Positions 13,306 through 19,161 of a stretch of 19,161 nucleotides of DNA are shown in pieces (the first letter of the stretch is position 1; each line of letters opens with the position of its first letter). A program made the translations under genes and the position numbers. Origin of the DNA: Syntrophomonas sp. UBA4922 (GTDB lineage Bacteria > Bacillota > Syntrophomonadia > Syntrophomonadales > Syntrophomonadaceae); NCBI GenBank assembly GCA_002398825.1, contig DHBS01000018.1:27067-46227 (forward strand), read 5' to 3'. Under the pieces are notes generated by a model, which saw only the letters and a list, made by a program, of their open reading frames with translations, did no database searches and had not been told where the DNA came from.

Positions 13306-14592
13306 GTGGAAGATTTGGCGGTTAAAACACGAACTACGGCCCTGGCCCAGAAAGCCTCACAAGCGCGGGAATTCATCAGTACTCATCCCGGCTCTACGCC
13401 GCAAGAGGTCATGGCGGCGGTGAAAATTCATTCTGAAGCCAGTCTGTACCGTCTCTTGCTGGGACTGTCGGGTGACAGCGAGATCTGCCGGGAGGGCGTT
13501 TTTTGCGTAAGCCAAGGCGGCCAAAATATCACCATCGACGACATCGAGGATTTCCTGGAAAATGACGGTACTCCCGCGGGCCGGCCGCCATTGGCTGAAA
13601 GACTTCTCTACATCTACCATTACCTGGAACAGGCCAGCCGGGACGGGGGCATCCGCTTTGAAACCCTGTGCAAACACTACCGGGAACTTCTGGAGCAGTA
13701 TTCCCCGGACTTGCCCAAAGACGCCTCTATAAAGCGTTCCCTGCAGAGGGATTTGAGCCGTTTGGAATCATTCGGCATCGCTATCGATCGCCCTTCGGCC
13801 GGCAGCCGAAACAAGGCTTACCGCCTTCGCCAGGAATACCTTCCCAAAGTGAGCCTGGAGAGCGCCGCCGCGCTCTATGTGTCCACCTTGCTGCACCGCA
13901 ATACCCTCTTAGACGATGCGGTAAACTCGGTCAGGATCAACATGGAAAGCGGTTTCTTCAAAGGCATGCCGGAACGGGCCAAACTTTTGAAAGAACGCCT
14001 TTATATACTGGGGGACACCCTCAGCCACCCCGAGCAGTTCGGCCAGATTCTGGGCCGGCTGATCAGAGCGGTCAGCGAGTCCTATCGGGTCAAAGTGGAA
14101 TATGTCAACAATTCCGGGAAAACATCGTCCCGCCTCCTGGAACCCCTGGGGCTGGTGTCTAAACGCAATGTGTGGTATGTGATCGCCAGGCAGGGCAATA
14201 AAGCGGAGATCAAAACATTTCGAGTCGATCAGATCCAGCGTCTCACCGGACATGAAAGTGATAAATTCCACTACCCTCAAGATTTCTCGCTGCAGGCTCA
14301 TATCGGCTCCAGCTGGGGGGTATTCTGCAATGACCCGGTGCAGCGGGTGCGCCTCCGCTTCTCCCCGGAAGTGGCCTCCCGGGTCAAGAAGCTCCGCTAC
14401 CACCCCAGCCAGGCGATTGTGGAGGAATCAAAAGACGGTTCGGTCGTGGTGCAGTTTGAGGCCTGCGGCCTGATCGAAATGCAGAGCTGGATAATGCAGT
14501 GGGGAGATCGGGTGGAGGTTCTGGAACCGGCCCCGCTGAGGAAAAGAGTTCTGGCTCAAGCCCAGCGTATAGCGGAATTATACAGTAAGTGA
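13306..14592 (+). CDS. WYL-domain transcriptional regulator
   Basis: A 428-residue protein from GTG 13306. A TTG at 13315 is an alternative start with better spacing to AGGAAGG. The N-terminal part (about 15-75) looks like one helix-turn-helix. A second DNA-binding segment (about 97-175) includes RSLQRDLSRLESFGIAIDR, typical of YafY/PafC-type winged helices. The WYL domain spans about 250-320, with LLEPLGLVSKRNVWYVIAR carrying Trp290-Tyr291-Val292, and a WCX-like C-terminal extension follows. WYL domains are thought to sense nucleotides or nucleic-acid ligands; examples include regulators of CRISPR and of DNA damage. No such system is next to it. The dyad upstream suggests autoregulation. Confidence 0.85.
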   Translation: MEDLAVKTRTTALAQKASQAREFISTHPGSTPQEVMAAVKIHSEASLYRLLLGLSGDSEICREGVFCVSQGGQNITIDDIEDFLENDGTPAGRPPLAERLLYIYHYLEQASRDGGIRFETLCKHYRELLEQYSPDLPKDASIKRSLQRDLSRLESFGIAIDRPSAGSRNKAYRLRQEYLPKVSLESAAALYVSTLLHRNTLLDDAVNSVRINMESGFFKGMPERAKLLKERLYILGDTLSHPEQFGQILGRLIRAVSESYRVKVEYVNNSGKTSSRLLEPLGLVSKRNVWYVIARQGNKAEIKTFRVDQIQRLTGHESDKFHYPQDFSLQAHIGSSWGVFCNDPVQRVRLRFSPEVASRVKKLRYHPSQAIVEESKDGSVVVQFEACGLIEMQSWIMQWGDRVEVLEPAPLRKRVLAQAQRIAELYSK

Positions 14593-14608
14593 AACACTGG
14601 CTCTGGAA

Positions 14609-14630
14609 TCAGCACTTCTCTGAAGTGTGA
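14609..14630 (+). terminator. Weak hairpin after the WYL gene
   Basis: TCAGCACTTC pairs with GAAGTGTGA (one G-U and a TCT loop) 17 bp after the stop. No T-run follows, so it may be an mRNA end or processing structure rather than a true terminator. Confidence 0.3.
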
Positions 14631-14781
14631 TACTATCAATAGACCTGTTTACCTGTACCATGAACTTACCGGATTGGTGACAATACCATGTCCGGATTAC
14701 GGGTTATTACCAGTCTGGAGTATGTTTTGAATAACGCCAGAGGTGCGGAAGCAGGCAACAACATAAAAGGAGGCTCTTTGG

Positions 14782-15225
14782 TTGGAAGAACAGCATTATG
14801 ATTTTTACCAATCCATCCGCAACAAGATCCACTCCTGGATGCAGACTGAGGAGGGAAAGAACAACCGCTGGGCTGATTACATCCTGGCGGTACCCGACCT
14901 TTTCCACCTCCTGGTCAAACTGGCTCTGGATCCGGAAGTTCCCGACAAACACAAGGCCAAGCTGGGACTGGGCCTGGCCTATTTCATCAGCCCTATCGAC
15001 CTTCTGCCCGAAGCTCTTTTGGGCCCTTTAGGACTGGCGGACGACCTGGTGGTAGCAGCCTATATTTTGAACAACATGCTCAACGAGACCGACCCGGAGC
15101 TGGTTAAGAAGCACTGGGCCGGGGATCAGGATGTTCTCAGGCTGGTGCAGCAGATCATCGACTCGGCCGATGAAATGATCGGCAGCCGGCTGATAAACAA
15201 AATAAGAGCCATGTTCCAACAATAA
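14782..15225 (+). CDS. DUF1232 (YkvA-like) protein
   Basis: A 147-residue protein. TTG 14782 is chosen as start because AAAGGAGG stands 8 nt before it. The core KAKLGLGLAYFISPIDLLPE (about 58-77), followed by a hydrophobic stretch with DDLVVAAYILNNML, is the DUF1232/YkvA motif, which often lies in or at the membrane. The function of the family is unknown. The N-terminal part is polar and probably helical. The gene stands alone; a hairpin with an A/T run (15401-15424) lies 175 bp behind it. I see no further feature between its stop and that hairpin. Confidence 0.8.
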   Translation: MEEQHYDFYQSIRNKIHSWMQTEEGKNNRWADYILAVPDLFHLLVKLALDPEVPDKHKAKLGLGLAYFISPIDLLPEALLGPLGLADDLVVAAYILNNMLNETDPELVKKHWAGDQDVLRLVQQIIDSADEMIGSRLINKIRAMFQQ

Positions 15226-15400
15226 TACTCGATATTCGTTAAAACCTGCAGAAAAGGGGAGAGGGCGTGAAGGCTGTTGCTGAGTGCAGTGCGCCCATAA
15301 GCATAATATAAAAAACCGGACGCGGGAACAGACACCAGGCAGTGATGCCAGAGCGGCACACTGCAGTGACAGTCGATATGAGGCAAATAGTGCAACAGGC

Positions 15401-15435
15401 AGGGCCGATCCTTTGACCGGCCCTCTATTTTAAAA
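15401..15435 (+). terminator. Rho-independent terminator
   Basis: AGGGCCG and CGGCCCT (15401-15424) pair perfectly (7 bp), followed by CTATTTTAAAA. It lies between convergent genes (the DUF1232 gene and the DUF3892 gene). Its T-rich side serves the plus strand. Confidence 0.6.
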
Positions 15436-15454
15436 TTCAACTCAAATATCTTAT

Positions 15455-15682
15455 TTAAAACTCAGGCAGGTTATCCAGATTGTTGGCCTCAGTCCCGTCA
15501 GGTTCGCTGCGGATAAATTGCATGCCGCTGTCCCGGTCCACCACATCGATATTCTTGATCTGCCCCTTTTTCCCCATCGCCACGGTCTGCTGAAAATCCA
15601 GCTCCCGTCCGTCCGACAATTTAAACCTGTTCAATCGTCCCTGTTCATCATGCCTTACTTCCACGATCTCAAGCTGTTCCAT
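15455..15682 (-). CDS. DUF3892 protein
   Basis: A 75-residue protein. The ATG at 15682 is chosen because AAGGAGGTG lies 6 nt upstream; a GTG at 15691 overlaps that site. It has FKLSDGRELDFQQTV, then a Gly-Lys turn and IKNIDVVDRDSGMQFIRS, and ends in PDGTEANNLDNLPEF. The PDGxExNNLDNLP tail is the hallmark of DUF3892, a short family common in Firmicutes, of unknown function. No cysteine, signal peptide or membrane helix is present. The neighbouring Sec-peroxiredoxin is divergent, with 345 bp between the starts. Whether they are co-regulated is unknown. Confidence 0.85.
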   Translation of the reverse strand: MEQLEIVEVRHDEQGRLNRFKLSDGRELDFQQTVAMGKKGQIKNIDVVDRDSGMQFIRSEPDGTEANNLDNLPEF

Positions 15683-15856
15683 GATAAACACCTCCTTGTA
15701 TTAGCTTGAAGCAAAAAGCAAAAATTATTAGTGCAAATTTATCAAATTAAGGCGATGCTTTAATAATCGCGCTTGAGGCCGACCGGCCCGGACTCCTGCC
15801 TATTGAGCCCAAGGAAATGGCCAACTCCGGTTGATGCCGCAACGCCTCTCCCCTTA

Positions 15857-15889
15857 TTTACGTAAAGATTGCATAAAAAAGATGCAATC
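15857..15889. repeat. Palindrome and inverted repeat upstream of the selenoprotein gene
   Basis: TTTACGTAAA (15857-15866) is a perfect palindrome. GATTGCAT (15867-15874) and ATGCAATC (15882-15889) are perfect 8-bp arms around AAAAAAG. They lie about 140-170 bp before the peroxiredoxin start. The rest of the 345-bp gap shows no other clear structure. Operator or leader-hairpin roles are both possible. Confidence 0.5.
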
Positions 15890-16027
15890 GAGGGTTAATC
15901 CGCTCAGAACGGAGAAAATAAAACCGTGCCCGGGGTTTCAAAGCATTTAACAGCGGCCCCGTTATCGACCCACAACGACCACTAGAACAGGTCGGAATAG
16001 CAGATTTATAAGGAGGCGACCAGAGAG

Positions 16028-16669
16028 ATGTTAGCTGTTGGCAAACCGGCGCCTGATTTTACGGCACCCGCCTATCATCAGGGCAAGATCAAGAAAATCA
16101 GCCTTTCCGATTTGAAAGGCAAATGGGTTTCACTGTGGTTCTATCCCGCTGATTTCACCTTCGTCTGAGCCACAGAGCTTTCAGCAGTTGCTGAAAAGTA
16201 TCCCGAGTTCCAGGCACTGGGCGTTGAAGTACTGTCCTGCAGCGTAGACAGTGTTTTTGCCCATAAGATGTGGAACGACCACGAACTGTCCAAGATGATA
16301 AATGGCGACATACCCTATCCCATGCTCTCCGACCAGGATGGCAGCATAGGCAGGAACTACGGCATTTATGAGCCGGCCAAAGGGGTGGATAGCAGGGCTG
16401 GCTTCATCATCGATCCTGACGGCAATATTCAGGGGTTTGAAGCGCTCATTCCGGCGGTGGGCAGGAATGTCAGCGAGAACCTGCGGCAGATTCAGGCCTT
16501 TCAATTGGTGCGCCAATCGGGGGGCAAGGAGACCGCTCCGGCCGGCTGGAGGCCGGGCAAACAGACCCTCAAGCCCGGGACAGAACTGGTCGGCAATGTG
16601 TGGAGGATATGGCAGGTGAGTGAGGCTTTCACCGATGTTCCAATCAACCCGAGCGGACCCATGCAATAA
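16028..16669 (+). CDS. Selenocysteine-containing peroxiredoxin (AhpC/Prx type)
   Basis: Read through one in-frame TGA (codon 47, 16166-16168), this is a 213-residue peroxiredoxin. The peroxidase motif PADFTFVUATE (residues 40-50) has selenocysteine where the family has the peroxidatic Cys of TFVCPTE; Thr44 is kept. Other family parts follow in the same frame: GVEVLSCSVDS, DSRAGFIIDPDG (with the catalytic Arg), and PAGWRPGKQTLKPG. The role would be reduction of peroxides in the cytoplasm. No resolving Cys is in the usual C-terminal place, and Cys71 is the only Cys. AAGGAGG stands about 11 nt before ATG. A SECIS-like hairpin lies at 16178-16198. Reading TGA as stop gives a 46-residue fragment. 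Confidence 0.9.
16178..16198 (+). promoter_or_regulatory. Bacterial SECIS-like hairpin for UGA recoding
   Basis: TTTCAGC (16179-16185) and GCTGAAA (16190-16196) form a 7-bp stem, lengthened by C16178-G16198 with one bulged A. The 4-nt loop AGUU has a G at its second position. The loop begins 17 nt after the UGA. Known bacterial SECIS elements have an apical loop about 16-37 nt after UGA with a G near its start, bound by SelB, so this fits. Confidence 0.75.
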
Positions 16670-16694
16670 TCTGCAACTGAATATAGCGCAGTTT

Positions 16695-16733
16695 CAAATC
16701 CCCATCACGGCCGAAAGACCGGATGGGGATTTG
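16695..16733. terminator. Bidirectional terminator between convergent genes
   Basis: CAAATCCCCATC (16695-16706) and GATGGGGATTTG (16722-16733) pair perfectly (12 bp), with an inner CGG/CCG. It is placed between the convergent peroxiredoxin and CotH genes. There is no long T-run on either strand, so its strength is uncertain. Confidence 0.6.
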
Positions 16734-16755
16734 CATATATATGAACTGTGAACTG

Positions 16756-18651
16756 TCAAACCGTGTGCCTGGTTCTTCTCTTCGCCGCCAGGAGCACAGT
16801 CAACACTATCAACAGCATGGCTCCCCCGATGATGTAAAACTCTTGCGCAGAAATGCCCTGCACCCGTCCGGGAAAACCCTGGCCAGCTTCTCCGCCCGGC
16901 CCGGGCCTCTGACCGGCCTCTGCGTCCTGCTGTCCCAGGCCCATAGCGGGGTCGCGCTGTCTCATCCCTTCGGGAGGCTGTGGCCTTTCCCCGGCAGTCC
17001 GTTGTCTTCCGGCATTACCGGCATCCTGCGGCCCGGACTTCATGCCGCCGCTCTGGCTCTGAGTGTCTCCCGCAGCGGGCAGTTGGCCGCTGAGCTGCTG
17101 GTTGACATTGTCGATGCGTTCCGCGATGAATCGCATCAAACCGATGCTGTTGCCGCCTTGCGTCATTCCATCCATTGCTTTGCGGTTCATCCCGGCCGCC
17201 TCATTCTGCGCGGCCGGAGCAGCCTGGTTGGCGTCCGCCGATTCTTGTGCTTCAGCTGACTTTACGGCCGGCGCTGTGCTTGCGGCTTCGCCTGCTGCTG
17301 CCCTGCCATCTGCGCCGGCCAATCCATCTGAAGCCCCACTCTCGACCCCGCCTGCTGTATTTGCTGCTCCTTGCGGGGCCGCACCAGCCGCTCCGCCGGG
17401 TGTTCGCATCTCTTCACCGGTATCCGCCGCCCCCTGGGCTAGGGCCTGTTCGAACTGCTCCATGGTGGTGAATTTGGTGGGGTCCTGTTCCAGATAAGGC
17501 CTGATCATGGCCGCCACCCTGGCGATCTCGGCCTCCATCTTTTCCGCCGCGAAAGGCCCTGCGATAAACTCCTCAATATACTGATGATAGCGTTGCATGT
17601 ATTCCGGTATCTCCAGGAGTCTGCCCAACAAGGGCCTCTGCTCCAGAGTGGTGCCCGTGACCGGAGTATCGATATACAGCGAAGTCGTCCCCTGGGCGCC
17701 CGTTCCCATTCCAAAACCGCCGAAGGACATATTATAATCCCAGGGCAGGATGGAAAAGACCCCATTCTCTTCATAAAGGTAATAGTTGTGTTTGAGATTG
17801 CCCTGATAGCTGTCCATATTGACCAGGACCGTATTCACCGCAAAATAGCGCAGTATCTCATCCACATTCAAATATGCCTCCAGATCCTGTCCCTGGCTCA
17901 GAGCCCGGAGCATGGCAAGCAAGGCCTCATCAGCGCCGTTCTTTTTGTCGATTGCGGCCACAATGCCGCTGTAAGACGACATATCGTCATCAACATATAC
18001 CAGGTCGCTGCCCGTACCTTCGGGCTTGTAGAGATTGCCCGCCGCGCTGCCATAATAGCGCTGCAAAAACGGTTCCTCGATGCCTTCCACCGCTAAATAC
18101 AGCCCGATCGGCTGGCCGTTCACATAGACATTGGCGTAACTGTAGGCCGGGGTGGGGACCCCCATCTCCTCCATCAGGCCGTAAGAGAGATATTCCCGCA
18201 TAAAAGAGGGATCGCTGAAAGAATTATTGAGGTTCAGTTTGGTCAGTCCAAACAGAGTCTGCCCGTCTATATACTGATCCAGGTCCACCTTGAAACTGAA
18301 GCGCTGCGAATCGCTGCGGGCCACCGAGCTGAGGCTGGAATTGCCTTTGACTCGGAAGCCGACGTGCGCCATTGTCTCGCCGTCAACCGTTATAGCCGCT
18401 TCCTTATATTCCTCCTCGGTCGGGTTCTCCATCATATCGGCGAAATCAGCCGCTTCCAGAGTGATGTATATATCCGTGACCCGGTCTGAGGCGAATAGCT
18501 TTTCCACATATTCCAGACTTGCATTCCGGGTCTGCACAGCCGCGGGAGAGCCGTCATCAGAACCTGGAGCCAGTCCGTAGCCGGCGGCCACAATGAGACC
18601 GATGCCTACCAACACCATAACCGCCAACAACCCGGTGAAATTTCTATCCAT
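16756..18651 (-). CDS. CotH-family protein, membrane anchored
   Basis: A 631-residue protein of the CotH family, which contains atypical protein kinases of spore coats and secreted proteins in Firmicutes. A signal anchor (about 8-26) leads to a CotH domain (about 45-390): VDGETMAHVGFRVKGNSSL, a KLNLNNSFSDPSFMREYLSY stretch, NVYVNGQPIGLYLAVEGI and ILPWDYNMSFGGFG. Next comes a long low-complexity Ala/Gly/Gln/Pro-rich region (about 400-595). A C-terminal transmembrane helix (about 605-623) and a basic tail (AAKRRTRHTV) follow, so the domain lies outside the cell. The ATG follows GGGGGTG. The gene is downstream of a DUF4956-like gene on the same strand, after 221 bp. Confidence 0.88.
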   Translation of the reverse strand: MDRNFTGLLAVMVLVGIGLIVAAGYGLAPGSDDGSPAAVQTRNASLEYVEKLFASDRVTDIYITLEAADFADMMENPTEEEYKEAAITVDGETMAHVGFRVKGNSSLSSVARSDSQRFSFKVDLDQYIDGQTLFGLTKLNLNNSFSDPSFMREYLSYGLMEEMGVPTPAYSYANVYVNGQPIGLYLAVEGIEEPFLQRYYGSAAGNLYKPEGTGSDLVYVDDDMSSYSGIVAAIDKKNGADEALLAMLRALSQGQDLEAYLNVDEILRYFAVNTVLVNMDSYQGNLKHNYYLYEENGVFSILPWDYNMSFGGFGMGTGAQGTTSLYIDTPVTGTTLEQRPLLGRLLEIPEYMQRYHQYIEEFIAGPFAAEKMEAEIARVAAMIRPYLEQDPTKFTTMEQFEQALAQGAADTGEEMRTPGGAAGAAPQGAANTAGGVESGASDGLAGADGRAAAGEAASTAPAVKSAEAQESADANQAAPAAQNEAAGMNRKAMDGMTQGGNSIGLMRFIAERIDNVNQQLSGQLPAAGDTQSQSGGMKSGPQDAGNAGRQRTAGERPQPPEGMRQRDPAMGLGQQDAEAGQRPGPGGEAGQGFPGRVQGISAQEFYIIGGAMLLIVLTVLLAAKRRTRHTV

Positions 18652-18872
18652 GCCAACACCCCCGCTGCAACTGGTACCGATCCCGGACTAGAAACAGGCC
18701 TCCCCGTTGCGACAGATACCGGTACCGGTTGGAGAACAAGCTCCTCTGACGCCAACAATGCCCATTCCGGCCTGATATACACTCCCGCCGGCCTTTACTT
18801 GGGCTATAGATTAAGCATCCCCGCCGGTTCGGATACAGACTTCTCTTGATCGGCACTCCGTCCCGGGGCTCA
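18652..18872 (-). other. Non-coding gap inside the CotH / DUF4956 cluster
   Basis: The open frames here give Arg- and Cys-rich peptides with no protein character. A 12-bp palindrome ACCGGTACCGGT lies at 18718-18729. It could be part of a promoter or operator for the CotH gene, but I cannot place -35 and -10 boxes. Confidence 0.35.
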
Positions 18873-19160
18873 CTAAACCGCCAGCTCGCCATTGTAGCTC
18901 ACCATTACGATGTCATCCACCCCATTTATGGACGATAGCTCGTGCATGAAATCGGTGTTTTCATCCTTGAGGCGCGTTTCCACGGTCAGCTCGATGCCCC
19001 GCCCGCCGCGTACCGCCTTGGATTTAATATTCATGCGCTTGACGAACCGCCCCAGGCTGGACAGCAGTTCTTTTTCCGCTTCGGCATCGCGGCAGTTGAC
19101 CACGAACATATAGGGGATCTCACGCACCGTCTTATTGGTGAAGATCAAGAGCATCACTCC
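18873..19160 (-). CDS. DUF4956-like protein, C-terminal end (partial)
   Basis: The reading frame continues past the right edge, so the start is outside. The visible 95 or so residues include IPYMFVVNCRDAEAEKELLS, VKRMNIKSKAVRGGRGIEL and SINGVDDIVMVSYNGELAV. This looks like the soluble C-terminal domain that follows the membrane part of DUF4956 proteins; the membrane helices are not in view. In other bacteria DUF4956 genes stand next to CotH genes and a VTC-like polyphosphate polymerase gene. The CotH gene here supports the assignment, but the polymerase gene, if any, would be beyond the edge. Confidence 0.6.
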   Translation of the reverse strand, partial: GVMLLIFTNKTVREIPYMFVVNCRDAEAEKELLSSLGRFVKRMNIKSKAVRGGRGIELTVETRLKDENTDFMHELSSINGVDDIVMVSYNGELAV

Positions 19161-19161
19161 C

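Noticed and set aside
15267..15311. A 14-codon frame (GTG to TAA) after a purine-rich site
   Set aside because: Too short and without any link to a downstream gene on that strand.
15692..16027. Riboswitch before the peroxiredoxin
   Set aside because: I compared from memory with TPP, SAM, cobalamin, fluoride and THF cores and found no match.
16268..16669. A separate 133-residue gene starting after the TGA at 16166
   Set aside because: The upstream 46 codons plus the TGA complete a normal peroxiredoxin with a proper ribosome site, so this is only the end of the selenoprotein.
18696..18770. A 23-residue Cys-containing peptide frame (minus strand) as a possible peptide precursor
   Set aside because: Weak ribosome site and no modification or export genes nearby.
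18644..18892. Minus-strand 82-residue frame between the DUF4956 and CotH genes
   Set aside because: Very Arg- and Cys-rich composition, overlaps both neighbours and has no ribosome site.

Overview
The window looks like a piece of chromosome from an anaerobic Firmicute (Clostridia; a Syntrophomonas-like relative is possible but only inferred). Reasons: Firmicute-type Shine-Dalgarno sites (AAGGAGG) with several TTG/GTG starts, small families common in that phylum (YlaI-like DUF2197, DUF3892, DUF1232, CotH), rubrerythrin, and a UGA that must be read as selenocysteine. There are no rRNA or tRNA genes, no CRISPR array and no insertion sequence. Both edges cut genes.

Layout. Positions 3-392 are the end of a chemotaxis receptor. 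Positions 474-2497 hold four same-strand genes: a cysteine-cluster protein, a DUF2197 zinc-ribbon-like protein, an alpha/beta hydrolase and a small membrane protein. On the minus strand follow a metallo-beta-lactamase-fold hydrolase, with an apparently frameshifted small gene directly behind it (about 2639-2907), and rubrerythrin with its own terminator and an upstream dyad. Positions 4735-9382 on the plus strand carry a cytoplasmic beta-propeller of about eleven 39-residue repeats, a MORN-repeat protein and two tandem ATP-grasp ligase paralogues. A 59-residue helix-turn-helix-like gene lies at 9701-9880.

Positions 9989-13168 form a compact regulatory module. A divergently transcribed secreted protein with repeated LTxEQA-type motifs faces an OmpR-type response regulator and histidine kinase that overlap by 4 bp. 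The shared intergenic region carries a three-copy AGGTGAA repeat with exact 11-bp period, a two-copy inverted version, and a perfect palindrome. This layout suggests an envelope-sensing circuit in which the regulator controls both transcripts.

Positions 13306-15682 hold a WYL regulator with a dyad over its promoter region, a DUF1232 protein and a DUF3892 protein. Positions 16028-16669 are the highlight: a peroxiredoxin whose peroxidatic Cys codon is an in-frame TGA, followed at the correct distance by a SECIS-like hairpin. Standard gene calling would truncate it or start it after the TGA. The right edge (minus strand) has a CotH-family membrane-anchored protein and the end of a DUF4956-like gene, a pairing that in other bacteria often includes a VTC-like polyphosphate polymerase.

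The oxidative-stress genes (rubrerythrin, Sec-peroxiredoxin) fit a strict anaerobe with occasional oxygen exposure. All family names come from recognising sequence motifs, not from searches.
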